A DNA stretch of 64,000 bases from contig CAJIZH010000004.1 in the NCBI GenBank assembly GCA_905181875.1, positions 186,001 through 250,000 of the forward strand, written 5' to 3'. The notes under the pieces were generated by a model. It saw only the letters and a list, made by a program, of their open reading frames with translations. It did no database searches and had not been told where the DNA came from. The translations under genes and the position numbers were made by a program. Of the stretch, positions 38,083-47,300 are shown piece by piece. The stretch's first letter is position 1. Each line of letters opens with the position of its first letter. The stretch comes from Flavobacteriales bacterium UBA6770 (GTDB taxonomy: Bacteria; Bacteroidota; Bacteroidia; Flavobacteriales_G; Salibacteraceae).

Positions 38083-39195
38083 TTAGTTTTTAAGTATTGG
38101 GGTTACTACCATTCCATTGTATGCAGCACTAAAAACTTGCCCAAGAATTAAAGCCCCGTCAGAAAGACCTTCAACTACTGCTTGATTTTCACCAATGGAA
38201 AGTACTGTAATGTCTTCTAATTGCAATATAGAGTCTTGCAGTAAGTACACTTGGTTTGTTCCAATCATGATATTCCTTGGAATAGAAACAGCGTTTTCAA
38301 AACCGCCAGAATAAATTGACCCAGACAAATACATTCCTTCTTTCAATTTACGTGAGCTAATGTTTATGTAAACTTTTAAAGTTTGTGTAGTTTGATCAAT
38401 GTGTTCTGAAATACGGTTAACTTTTCCTTTCCAGTTTCCCGGAATATCTTCTGATATTAAAAGAACGGAATCACCCAACTTAATTAAAAAGCCGTTATTC
38501 ACGTTTACTGAAACCTCTAATTCATAATCACCCAATTGAATAAGTGTTCCCAATTTTTGTCCAACCCTTACCATTGAACCCGGCTGTAAATTTCCATCAG
38601 TCAAAGTGCCAGAAAAAGGGGCAACAATATTAAATTTCGATAGCTTTTCTTCTTGACTTTTAATGGTATAATACTGCTTGTAAATTCCTTTTGCAATTAA
38701 AAAATTCTCGAATTTTTTGTTTGAACTTTTAGGGATTTCAGCAAATGGACTCTTTATATTAACTGAATTTACGTAAGCATTCCATTGTTCAATTTCTGAA
38801 GGAAAATCATATTTAATATCTGGTATCATCTGAATCAAGTTATTCAAGAAACTTGACTTACTTGAGAGCAGAGTCAAGTGAAATTCAGTACTATCCAACT
38901 TCAACATTCTAACACCTTTAGAAAATGAGATGCCTTCTTTAAAAGCTTTACTAGACCTCAAAACCGAACCTTGAACTTCAGCAAAAAGCTCCACTCTATT
39001 TTTAGCAACCAATTTTCCAGTTACTGGAATGGTGTTTTTCACAAATCCATTCTGAACTTTCTGAACTAACACCGTTGGCTTTCCTCCTTGAGGGTTTCGT
39101 TTTGGTGGTTTCGCTTTTGAACTTAGATATTTATTTATGCCTACACCCGCCAATATAAGCAGTACTCCAAGTACTATAGTTACTTGCCTTTTCAT
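38083..39195 (-). CDS. RND efflux periplasmic adaptor (membrane fusion protein)
   Basis: 370 residues. An N-terminal membrane anchor (TIVLGVLLILAGVGINKYL) is followed by PVTGKLVAKNRVELFAEVQG (lipoyl half-motif), a helical hairpin (about 105-180), the second half-motif FNIVAPFSGTLTDGNLQPGSMVRVGQKLG, a beta-barrel domain (YELEVSVNVNNGFLIKLGDS) and a membrane-proximal domain. It bridges the RND pump and the TolC channel. Its ATG overlaps the stop of the MarR gene (39192-39195, ATGA), indicating coupling. Confidence 0.93.
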   Translation of the reverse strand: MKRQVTIVLGVLLILAGVGINKYLSSKAKPPKRNPQGGKPTVLVQKVQNGFVKNTIPVTGKLVAKNRVELFAEVQGSVLRSSKAFKEGISFSKGVRMLKLDSTEFHLTLLSSKSSFLNNLIQMIPDIKYDFPSEIEQWNAYVNSVNIKSPFAEIPKSSNKKFENFLIAKGIYKQYYTIKSQEEKLSKFNIVAPFSGTLTDGNLQPGSMVRVGQKLGTLIQLGDYELEVSVNVNNGFLIKLGDSVLLISEDIPGNWKGKVNRISEHIDQTTQTLKVYINISSRKLKEGMYLSGSIYSGGFENAVSIPRNIMIGTNQVYLLQDSILQLEDITVLSIGENQAVVEGLSDGALILGQVFSAAYNGMVVTPILKN

Positions 39196-39647
39196 TCGTT
39201 ATTATTTAATGAATTAGAAATAATTTCTTTAATGCGTCTTAAATGCTGTTTGAGTTGTTCGGTTTCTAAATCCCCCAATTTGGCTTCTATTTTTTTAAGC
39301 TCACCAAGTCCAACTGGAAAGAATCGATCTCGAACTTTCAAACCTTTTTTCGTAATAAAAAGGTTCTTTACTCTTCGGTCAATTTTATCAGGACATTGTT
39401 CAACCAATTTCTTTTTTACCAAACCATCGACCAATCGAGAAACCCCTGGCTTTACCTTATTTAAACCTTCACAAATATTCTGTTGTTTTACGCCCTCATT
39501 GTTGCTGATATACATAAGAACTCGCAATTGCTCAAAAGGGACATCGATCCCCTGCTCCTGAATAGTTCTTTGCATATGTGTTACCAATGCATTTGTTGCA
39601 GAGGTCAGCAAGTAACCAAAATTGTCTTGAATATCTATTTTTTCCAA
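39192..39647 (-). CDS. MarR-family transcriptional regulator of the efflux operon
   Basis: 151 residues. The winged HTH has FEQLRVLMYISNNEGVKQQN, the recognition helix KVKPGVSRLVDGLVKKKLVE and the wing KIDRRVKNLFITKKGL. Ligand-responsive repressors of this family commonly control the adjacent pump. The start is TTG at 39647; the next in-frame Met is 24 residues in and would cut into the first helix. Three GTTAAC palindromes and a TAnnTTTG box lie just upstream, arguing for autoregulation of the whole four-gene operon. Confidence 0.9.
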   Translation of the reverse strand: MEKIDIQDNFGYLLTSATNALVTHMQRTIQEQGIDVPFEQLRVLMYISNNEGVKQQNICEGLNKVKPGVSRLVDGLVKKKLVEQCPDKIDRRVKNLFITKKGLKVRDRFFPVGLGELKKIEAKLGDLETEQLKQHLRRIKEIISNSLNNNE

Positions 39648-39651
39648 AGTA

Positions 39652-39680
39652 GTTAACTGGTTAACGGTTGCAAAGTTAAC
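39652..39680. promoter_or_regulatory. Promoter and MarR operator candidate: three GTTAAC palindromes
   Basis: GTTAAC occurs at 39652-39657, 39660-39665 and 39675-39680. On the minus strand TAACTTTG (39678-39671) matches the -7 consensus TAnnTTTG and overlaps the third copy, so a bound repressor would block the promoter. Operator identity is inferred. Confidence 0.55.
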
Positions 39681-39735
39681 TTTTATTAAATGCTCACTAT
39701 TAAAAAAATTTAAGGAATGTTAAGGCATAAAAAAA

Positions 39736-39763
39736 ACCGCAACCAAAATGAATTGATTGCGGT
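39736..39763 (-). terminator. Rho-independent terminator downstream of the 39831 ORF
   Basis: On the minus strand ACCGCAA (39763-39757) pairs with TTGCGGT (39742-39736), with further pairing inside, followed by eight T (plus-strand A run 39729-39736). This shows that a minus-strand transcript ends here, supporting a real gene at 39831-40181. Confidence 0.75.
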
Positions 39764-39830
39764 AAATAATAACTCAATTGTTCTATTTAAAACCGCTTAT
39801 TACAAAAGTCCTAAATTCAGTTTGCCCATT

Positions 39831-40181
39831 TTACGTTTGACTGATTGTTCCAGATATTCTAAAATTGGTTGAAGAAATTGTTCCAGATCCTGAAATAGTT
39901 TTGTCATAACCTGAAACATCTGCATTTTCAATTATAAAATCTGTGTGTGAGGTTAATTTACAGAAATACTTTGTTGAATTAGAAGCATCAGTTGAAGAGG
40001 TTCTAAAATTTGAAACATCTCCTCCATTTTTTTCAGATGAATATTCTGTAGAGACCCCTTGGAGCTCAATTCCATTTGCGGCAATAATAGGAATAACGTT
40101 GTATATAATCACAAATATTGCTCTTGTTTCAATGTCACAACGATCAACTTGGTATAAGACGTTACAGCCACAATGGCTCAA
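39831..40181 (-). CDS. Hypothetical protein, possibly 5'-decayed lipoprotein
   Basis: Open frame of 116 codons from a TTG at 40181. The C-terminal half (NGIELQGVSTEYSSEKNGGD; NADVSGYDKTISGSGTISST) has the glycine/serine/threonine-rich, strand-like texture of small Bacteroidota lipoproteins that end in repeated beta hairpins. The N-terminal third (LSHCGCNVLYQVDRCD) has no signal peptide and looks out of character, so the 5' end may be damaged. A good terminator follows the stop on the same strand, which is the main argument that this is or was a gene. Family not recognised. Confidence 0.4.
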   Translation of the reverse strand: MSHCGCNVLYQVDRCDIETRAIFVIIYNVIPIIAANGIELQGVSTEYSSEKNGGDVSNFRTSSTDASNSTKYFCKLTSHTDFIIENADVSGYDKTISGSGTISSTNFRISGTISQT

Positions 40182-40630
40182 TTATTAGCCCACTTTCAAG
40201 AAGAAGAAGAAGAAGAAGAAGAAGAAGAAGAAGAAGAAGAATTCAAAACAGAAAATTCAAGTAGAAGAATTTTCATTTATTACAATTAAACCGATTGATT
40301 ATAGCGAAAACGCCTTCAATCCTTCTCCATTTAGCTTTGTTGCTTATGATTGGCTGCATTTACTTAAATAAACATTAAAATATATGCTGATCGAAAAAGG
40401 TTGGAACTTAAAAACAAATTAAAGTTGAAGTTAACCATTGAAAAGATTGTATCCAAGACGGCAAGGATTGCGAAACATCAACTACCAAAATCGATAAATT
40501 CGAGCAGGTCATTCACTGTATGGAGATACAGCAGATAAAGAAAAAAAGGCCGCTTCAAATTGCCAATAAATGTCCTGTACACAAAAAATTAGAAGCTGAA
40601 GCGGAAATTAGTACACTACTTAAAGAGTAG
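40173..40630 (+). pseudogene. OsmC-family relic with frameshifts and a (GAA)14 expansion
   Basis: Fragments of one OsmC-like protein are readable in successive plus-strand frames: MAQLLAHFQ followed by 14 Glu, FKTENSS, then AFNPSPF (about 40309), YADRK (about 40384), GWNLK (about 40401), KVEVNH-KDCIQDGKDCETST (about 40430), KIDKFEQVIH, LYGDTADKEKK in another frame (about 40518) and finally LQIANKCPVHKKLEAEAEI to a stop at 40630. NKCPVHKxL and the YADRKGW segment are hallmarks of OsmC/Ohr peroxide-resistance proteins. Several indels and stops interrupt it, so no functional product is expected. The Glu codons are a pure GAA microsatellite. Confidence 0.82.
40198..40241 (+). repeat. (AAG/GAA)14 trinucleotide microsatellite
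   Basis: 44 nt of perfect AAG repeat. In the small ORF that begins with ATG at 40173 it encodes 14 consecutive glutamates. Perfect trinucleotide runs of this length are rare in bacteria. Confidence 0.95.
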
Positions 40631-40662
40631 TTCAACATCTAATTCTTGCCAAAAAGCTTCCG

Positions 40663-40687
40663 GTACTAGAAAGGTCTAGTACTTTTG
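40663..40687 (+). promoter_or_regulatory. Inverted repeat overlapping a -7 element before the S4 gene
   Basis: GTACTAGA (40663-40670) and TCTAGTAC (40675-40682) form a perfect 8-bp hairpin with a 4-nt loop, followed by TTTT. TACTTTTG at 40680-40687 matches TAnnTTTG, 20 nt before the S4 ATG. It may be the old terminator of the OsmC gene, an operator, or both. Confidence 0.5.
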
Positions 40688-40706
40688 AAGAAATAAGATT
40701 TGCAAA

Positions 40707-40910
40707 ATGGAATTTGAACTCACTACAGAATACATCGAACTTAACAAATTACTAAAGCTACTTGGCTGGGTTGAGTCTGGTGGATTTGCGAATATGGTAA
40801 TATCAGATGGCTTGGTTGCTGTTAATGGTGATACTGAAACACGCAAAAGGAAAAAATTACGTGCTGGAGAAACTGTAGAATTCAAAGGAAAAAAAGTGAC
40901 CATTAAATAA
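40707..40910 (+). CDS. S4-domain RNA-binding protein, YbcJ-like
   Basis: 67 residues. The whole protein is an S4 domain: YIELNKLLKLLGWVESGG, then VISDGLVAVNGDTETRKRKK and LRAGETVEFKGKKVTI. S4 domains bind structured RNA, and YbcJ-type proteins are thought to act in ribosome or RNA metabolism. ATG start at 40707 with a TAnnTTTG box upstream. The acyltransferase start follows the stop with 1 nt between, so the two are cotranscribed. Confidence 0.9.
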   Translation: MEFELTTEYIELNKLLKLLGWVESGGFANMVISDGLVAVNGDTETRKRKKLRAGETVEFKGKKVTIK

Positions 40911-40911
40911 T

Positions 40912-41817
40912 ATGAAAATTTTCAGTGCTTTATTTTACTATGGGATAGTAATACCATTTAGTAGCCTCCCATACAGAGTGCTTTATTTGATTTCTGATTT
41001 GGTATTTATTTTGATTTTTCATGTTGTGCGTTACCGTCGAAAAGTCGTAATACAAAACCTTCAAAACTCATTTCCAGCTCATAGCAAAAAAGAAAACGAA
41101 GTCATTGCTAGAAAGTTTTATCGTCAATTCTGCGATACACTGATCGAAGGAATCAAGGGATTAACTATGAGCAGAGAAGACATTCATAATAGAATGTTCA
41201 ATCGAAATCCAGAACTTATTAATAGCTATTTCGATCAAGGAAAATCAGTAATAATTACCACTGGCCATTACTACAGCTGGGAATGGTGGTTTCTGGGAAT
41301 TGACACTCCCGTGAGACATAAAATTGTACTGATTTACAAAGAGTTGAGCAATAAGTATCTAGAAAACAAACTAAAACACATACGTTCTTCTTTTGGTGTT
41401 CTACCTCTCCCTTTTCAGGAAGTTAGAACGTTTTTTAAAGACCACGAAAACGGCAGTTATGGTTATATTTTTGGAAGTGATCAAGCTCCACATAATGCAA
41501 AAAAAGCATACTGGACTTGGTTCTTAAACCAAGAAACTCCAGTGGCTTTTGGTGTAGAAAAATTTGCAGTCGAAAAAGATATTCCCGTTGTTTTTTGCCG
41601 AATACATAAAATCAGAAGAGGTTATTACGAATTTGAGTATGTGGATATTGAATCCAATCCAACGGCAACCCAATATGGAGATATAACCGCTAATTACACC
41701 GCGATTTTAGAGAAAACAATTGCAAAAGATCCTGTTGGATGGTTGTGGACTCATAAACGCTGGAAAAGAAAAAAGCCTGAGGGAATGAAAGTGCATGGAA
41801 AACCAAACCTAGTTTAA
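40912..41817 (+). CDS. Lipid A biosynthesis acyltransferase (LpxL/HtrB family)
   Basis: 301 residues. An N-terminal hydrophobic anchor (YGIVIPFSSLPYRVLYLISD) precedes the catalytic HX4(D/E) motif in TTGHYYSWEWW (about residue 118) and the substrate region GSDQAPHNAKKAYWTWF (about 192). It transfers an acyl chain from ACP to a lipid A precursor on the inner face of the inner membrane. ATG start at 40912. It converges with the LysE gene, overlapping it by 9 nt (41809-41817). Confidence 0.92.
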   Translation: MKIFSALFYYGIVIPFSSLPYRVLYLISDLVFILIFHVVRYRRKVVIQNLQNSFPAHSKKENEVIARKFYRQFCDTLIEGIKGLTMSREDIHNRMFNRNPELINSYFDQGKSVIITTGHYYSWEWWFLGIDTPVRHKIVLIYKELSNKYLENKLKHIRSSFGVLPLPFQEVRTFFKDHENGSYGYIFGSDQAPHNAKKAYWTWFLNQETPVAFGVEKFAVEKDIPVVFCRIHKIRRGYYEFEYVDIESNPTATQYGDITANYTAILEKTIAKDPVGWLWTHKRWKRKKPEGMKVHGKPNLV

Positions 41818-42435
41818 TTCGATAATTAGGAAAACGGCCAAACCAATCAAAATTGAAACTTTTACCCATTTAGCAATTATCCAAAAAAAAGGGCTGTTCA
41901 AATAAGAACTCAAACGACCAGCTACAAACGAAATTATTGAAAATATAATTATAGCCTGCACTAAAAAACTAAAGCCAAGTACTGCAAATTGAAACGGAAC
42001 AGGCCAACCTTCTTTTGTAATAAATTGAGGAAAAAAAGCTATAAAAAACAACGTGACTTTAGGATTAAGAACATTCATGAAAAATCCTGTTCGGATTAAC
42101 TTTTGCCATTCAAAAATGTATTGAGAATCCCTTGAGTTTTCAAGCATTATTGGTTTTTCTTGGCTTGCATTATATGCTAGAAATAAAAGATAAAGTGCAC
42201 CAGTATAGAGAATAGCTTGGTAAATAAAGACTGACTGCTGCAATAACAATGAGAGACCAGTTGCCGCAATAGTTGTGTGCACGACTAAACCGCTGACTAA
42301 TCCTATTGAAATAATAATACCAGTTTTAGCACCTCTTGTTATGCTTTGGGTGAGTACAAAAATATTATCGGGACCTGGCATTATAGTTAATAAGAACGAA
42401 GATCCGATAAAAGCAATTAATAGGTTAAAATCCAA
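41809..42435 (-). CDS. LysE/RhtB-family amino acid exporter
   Basis: 208 residues with about six membrane helices. The N-terminal signature FIGSSFLLTIMPGPDNIFVL and SITRGAKTGIIISIGLVSG is diagnostic of LysE/RhtB, followed by GALYLLFLAYNASQEKP and NPKVTLFFIAFFPQFI. It exports amino acids or related compounds. The start is TTG at 42435, right before LLIAFIGSSF; no ATG is available without losing the first helix. The 3' end overlaps the acyltransferase gene on the other strand by 9 nt. Confidence 0.9.
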   Translation of the reverse strand: MDFNLLIAFIGSSFLLTIMPGPDNIFVLTQSITRGAKTGIIISIGLVSGLVVHTTIAATGLSLLLQQSVFIYQAILYTGALYLLFLAYNASQEKPIMLENSRDSQYIFEWQKLIRTGFFMNVLNPKVTLFFIAFFPQFITKEGWPVPFQFAVLGFSFLVQAIIIFSIISFVAGRLSSYLNSPFFWIIAKWVKVSILIGLAVFLIIELN

Positions 42436-42446
42436 GTAATTAAGAA

Positions 42447-42764
42447 TTAATCTTTAGACATAAACTTATAAACCGCTCCATCTACTACAATTCCGCCCAA
42501 AACTTGCTCCTCAATATAAGGAGGTCTTTCTTTTTTAGCGAAGCGACCTATCCATAATCCAATTGAAACCGCTGGATTAAGATGACAACTCGAAATGTGT
42601 GCAATTGAGCATGCCATGATTAATACTGTAAGCCCAAAAGCAAAATAGATACCAATAAATCCAATTCCTAGTTCAGGACATGCGGCAGCTAATACAGTGC
42701 TTCCGCAACCACCAAGAACCAAACAAAAAGATCCAATAAATTCTACTACCAGTTTTTTCATCAT
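42447..42764 (-). pseudogene. Aquaporin (AqpZ/MIP-like) with an internal in-frame deletion
   Basis: 105 residues where a full aquaporin has about 230. The N-terminal part is normal: [40 protein letters not shown] and the first NPA motif in [18 protein letters not shown]. After EEQVLGGI the frame jumps to [13 protein letters not shown], which matches the extreme C-terminus of aquaporins. Helices 3-6 and the second NPA motif are missing. The junction lies at a Gly-Gly-Ile that normally occurs at both places, consistent with deletion between short repeats. A half-pore protein of this kind should not conduct water. Confidence 0.82.
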
Positions 42765-42828
42765 AAAGCGTTTTATTATTCGCCAACTAATTTATTTTTT
42801 ATCAAAAGAATAGCGCTCGAATATGATT

Positions 42829-43506
42829 CTAATTATTCAAGAGTTTTCTCAATTTTTGAATACTCACCAAATGAGTAAAAGCAACAATTGGAACTATAAT
42901 GCCCGGTAACCATACAAATGGAAACTGCAGCACGCCAATAGCCGGCTTATCAAATGCCTGCAATTGTATCGGACTTGGAATTGAAATAAGAGCAGTAGCT
43001 ACTACCTGAATTAAAAGTGCAAATGAAACTACATTCCAAACTAATAAAAGCTTCTTATTTATCTTACCATTTTTAAAAGCAAAACAAAAAATTAATGGAG
43101 CTGATAAGCCAGAAATTATATCAAAATTTCTACCTCCAAACGTCATGCTCTCTGGCAATAATCCACTGAGAAATAAATACAGCAAAACAATTTCTACAGG
43201 AACTCTAAAAACACTAAGCAACGTCATCATTTTAAGATCAACTTGATTAATAAATCGCTTTCCTGATGCGGAGTAGAATGTATAAACCATTATTAGAATA
43301 GCTGGTGGCAACAAAAAGGCAACTCTTGGAGGCATAGCCTTAAAGTCCATAAAAAACCCGTGCCAAGCAAGAACGCCTTGAATTAAACCTAAGACTAAAA
43401 TCAAAATTAAGCTACTCAGATGCTTTTTGGTAGCGAGAAAAAAAAGCCCAACAGTGGCTATAGTTGTTGAAATGAATAAAATCGAAAGCCAATTAGCGAA
43501 TTCCAT
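42829..43506 (-). CDS. Hypothetical multi-pass membrane protein
   Basis: 225 residues with about seven hydrophobic helices (WLSILFISTTIATVGLFFLA; LILILVLGLIQGVLAWHGFF; AFLLPPAILIMVYTFYSA; and a final WLPGIIVPIVAFTHLVSI). There are no enzymatic motifs that I recognise. ATG start at 43506. Both flanks are short (65 nt to the aquaporin relic, 122 nt to the DUF3124 gene). Its function cannot be inferred from context. Confidence 0.7.
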   Translation of the reverse strand: MEFANWLSILFISTTIATVGLFFLATKKHLSSLILILVLGLIQGVLAWHGFFMDFKAMPPRVAFLLPPAILIMVYTFYSASGKRFINQVDLKMMTLLSVFRVPVEIVLLYLFLSGLLPESMTFGGRNFDIISGLSAPLIFCFAFKNGKINKKLLLVWNVVSFALLIQVVATALISIPSPIQLQAFDKPAIGVLQFPFVWLPGIIVPIVAFTHLVSIQKLRKLLNN

Positions 43507-43628
43507 TATACCGTAAATATAATTGCAGTTATTGATTAAACAACCTGATATTTGATTGTTTAATAACTTCAGTCATTATTCCTCATGCATTTTTAATGTG
43601 CAGACCCAAAAAAGAGTTAAGGATTATT

Positions 43629-44135
43629 CTAAATCTTTACACCATGAGTAATATAAGAAAGACCTTGCTGACCTAAAGTTGAAATCATTACCCCTTCAAA
43701 TAAAGGATCAGGACAACCTGCAGGAGCTTTCCATTCGAAAAGAAAATTGGATCCTGTACCACCGGCAATATCATGTTCTTCTATAACAATTTCTGTTGTC
43801 TCAAATGGACCTAAAAATATTGGATCACCAATATAAACGTGCACTAGTGCACCATGGGTATCGTAATAATTAGCCGCTACAATATAGATAGTATCTGAGT
43901 CACTGGTATTTCGAAGACTCGCTACGGCAGTTAAATTGTGTTTGATATCTTTATTTCTACTGTACACCTGAGAATAAATAGACAAGTATGTTTTTCCCAA
44001 TTCCAAACTATCGATCTGATTTGCTTTTAATATTCGATTCGTCCAATCTTCATGCACAAAAGGAACTATTGGCATTGGCGGTTCACAACCTATTAGTACA
44101 AATAACATAACCAGAAACCCTATAATACGCTTCAT
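43629..44135 (-). CDS. DUF3124-like lipoprotein
   Basis: 168 residues from the ATG at 44135; an upstream in-frame ATG at 44156 would add seven residues ahead of the signal peptide and is less likely. Lipoprotein signal: KRIIGFLVMLFVLIGCEPP, with the lipobox Cys at about residue 17. The mature domain matches the DUF3124 pattern: LSIYSQVYSRNKDIKHNLTA, SLRNTSDSDTIYIVAANYYD, FLGPFETTEIVIEEHDIAGG and SNFLFEWKA. Function unknown; probably anchored in the envelope. The 145-bp gap to 44302 shows only a weak AT-rich hairpin near 44219 and a possible minus-strand TAACTTTG box (44279-44272). Confidence 0.78.
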   Translation of the reverse strand: MKRIIGFLVMLFVLIGCEPPMPIVPFVHEDWTNRILKANQIDSLELGKTYLSIYSQVYSRNKDIKHNLTAVASLRNTSDSDTIYIVAANYYDTHGALVHVYIGDPIFLGPFETTEIVIEEHDIAGGTGSNFLFEWKAPAGCPDPLFEGVMISTLGQQGLSYITHGVKI

Positions 44136-44301
44136 AATATTTGACTTTAAAAACATTTAGAAGAGAAAATCCTCCACCACTAACAAATATTGTCATTAAG
44201 AACCTTAGAACTATAGTCTAAAATATGATTTTAGAACTTTTAATTTGAAGAAGAAAACCAAGAAATGGCAACAAAGTTAGCTAGCTGAATTGAACCGTTC
44301 T

Positions 44302-47300
44302 TTACTTCTCTAAAGCAGTTATTCTCTTTTCCAGTTTCTTAATTAATTCTTGCTGTGCTTCAATCATTTCTTGTTGTTCTTGCATTCCTTTTACCAAGGG
44401 AACAACAAATTCAGAATAACGAAGACCGTAAATGTCATTATCATTTTTAGGAGCATCTACTCCACTGAAAGAATATCCTACTTTTTTGGCAGCCTTTTCT
44501 ACATCTTGGGCAACAAAACCAGATTGGATAAAATTGAATTTATTAATCATACTTTCTCTTTCTGAATCCGATACAAAAACAGAATCTTTATTTTCCAATT
44601 TGTTTCTTAGTGATTCAGCATTTAAATTATAAGTAACTGGTTTAAGTTCCATAATAAAACTAAGCCCAGCAACGTTAGATTTTAGATTTTCCTTAAAACG
44701 ACCATCAGAAACAGTTGTCCAACCAACTTGACCACCTATACTAGTTATAGAAGAATTACCTACTCTAACCTGATTGTTTGCGACAACCGAAGTATTGTAA
44801 CCTAAAGCCATAGAATTGAAATAACCAGAATTTGCAGCAGGTCCTGCGTTACTTCCAACATAAGTGTTTTGATAACCAGCTTGATTATAAAAACCAGCAC
44901 GGTATCCTAAAGCAGCATTATTATTTCCCGTAGTGGTTCTGTACATCGCTTGGTAACCTATGATAGAGTTTTGATAACCCGTTTGCATGGTATAACCTGC
45001 ACTTCCTCCAACTCCAGAATTATGATATCCTGTTCTCACATTTTGAAGAGCGCCATAACCCATTGCCGTATTCAAATAACCCGTTGTGTTTCGGTACAAT
45101 GAATAAACACCACTACTTGTATTTTGGTAACCTGTAGAATTAAAATAAAGTGCTGCATAACCATGAGCTGAATTGCTATATCCAGTAGAATTCAAACGTA
45201 AAGAAAATGAACCGGTAGCTGTATTACTTGATCCTGTGACACTTGACCCCATTGAATAATATCCGCTAGCCGTATTAAAATTACCAGTTGAGTTAGATAT
45301 TAGAACATTTACACCATAAGCCGAGTTATAATCACCTGTTAAATTGTTTCTTAACGCATTAGAACCTACTGCAGTATTTTGTTGTCCTGAAGTGTTTCTA
45401 TTCAACGCATTGCTACCAACTGCTGTATTGAAGTTACTTGTATTATTTCTTAATGCTTCAGCTCCAAAAGCCGAATTGTAAGCTCCAGTAACTGTATTTT
45501 GTCCAGCATAATATCCCACAAATGAATTTCGGTTATTCGATAAATCATCTTTTTCTCCAGCTCCTTGACCAATAAAGGTAGATAAACCAGAATTGTTATT
45601 TTCTAATCTTGCTCCTTTCATTACCCATTGTTCATTTCCCGCAAGATCAAAACGTATAATATCTTCATCACTTGACTCTTCCATTTGAATTTTTGTATCG
45701 CCATCCAAATCACTCACTTGAGTTGTATCGCCCAAGCTAACGGCCCCTGGGTTTGACCAAGAAGCTTTACCACTAGCATCAGAGGTAAGTATTTTTCCTG
45801 TAGAAGCACCAGTAGGAAGAATGAAATCATCTCGAACTTCTAAATCTCCATTTACCTTCAATTCATCAGCTGCAAAATCCCCATAGATTAAAGGTGATGT
45901 TGAACTAGCAGCACTAGTACTTGCATCTATATAGAGTTTATCCGTTCCTGACTCTGAATAACCCGCTTGGTAACCAATGAAAACATTTCTAGATCCAGTT
46001 AAATTAGTATAACCAGCATTTCGCCCAACAACGACATTGTTGCTACCATTGATATTATTGTTAAGCGCATAATCTCCAATTGTAATATTATACGATCCCG
46101 TAAGCATATCTAGGGCGCTATAAAACCCAAAGGCAATATTCCTTTGACCGCTAGCATTACTACCCAATGCTCGGTAGCCAATTGCAGAATTGTAATTTCC
46201 CGATACATTACCACGTAAAGCATAAAAACCCATGCCTATGTTTCCAGTACCATTATTGTTGTACAAGGCATCGTAGCCAATTCCAACGTTATAATGTTTA
46301 TTGCTACTAGTTCGAAGTGCTCTATAACCCATGGCTACATTTCCAAGTCCTGTTGTATTTGTAAATAATGCTTGAACTCCCATTACAGCATTTCTATAAC
46401 CTGTTGTGTTATTATACATAGAGTTCTGCCCTAATGAAGCATTTTCTGTACCTGAGGTATTAAACAACAAGGAATTATAACCTATTGCTGAGTTGTTAGA
46501 ACCAGTAGTATTCGTCTGTCCAGAATTGTTTCCAATGAATGTATTGTTGTTACTAGATAAATCATCGCTTTGCCCAGCATTGTCTCCAATAAATACTGAT
46601 CCTCCAGTTCCTACTGGCTCGATACGCGTACCTTCCATTCTCCAACGTTCGTTTCCTGCAATGTCAAATCGAATAATGTCTTCATCCGTAGATTCTTCCA
46701 CTTGAATTTTGGTATCGTTATCTGCATCCTTAATTTCAGTTGGAGCGGCGACTGTGGCAGGAGACACCCAAGAAGCGTTACCAGAAGCATCAGAGGTCAA
46801 TACCTTGTTCGCTCCTGCTCCATTTGATAGCCGTATGTTATTTGCGTTAATACCCCCAGAAACTGTAAGTGTTGAATCAGCTGTTGCTGTTCCAATAGCC
46901 AACTTACCAACATTCACCATATCTAGGCCTGCAGCGTTATTACCAGCAGTAAGTACTGAGTCAATTCCTTTAGTAGTGTATGTACTTCCGCCTGGGAGCG
47001 TAACATTATTACCACCAGTAATAGACAAAGTATTTCCACTTAAGGATAATGTCTGTGCGTCGGTGTTATCCAAATAAGGAGCAAGACTTACCGTTTTAGC
47101 TCCTCCAGCATCAGTTACGGTTAGGTTATTCGAATTGATTGCAAATGCTGAATTTAATTCATTGGTAGAATCGTTATCGTTGCTTGTTGTTCCTGAAGGA
47201 AGAGTTACCGAGTTTCCTCCAGTAATTGTCAATGTTGATCCACTAACAGAAAGCGATTGACTATCGGTGTTATCTAATAAAGACGAAACATTTACTGATT

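Noticed and set aside
39943-40188. Plus-strand ORF of 81 codons opposite the 39831 ORF
   Set aside because: It lies antisense to a frame that has a proper terminator, and it has no signal or domain.
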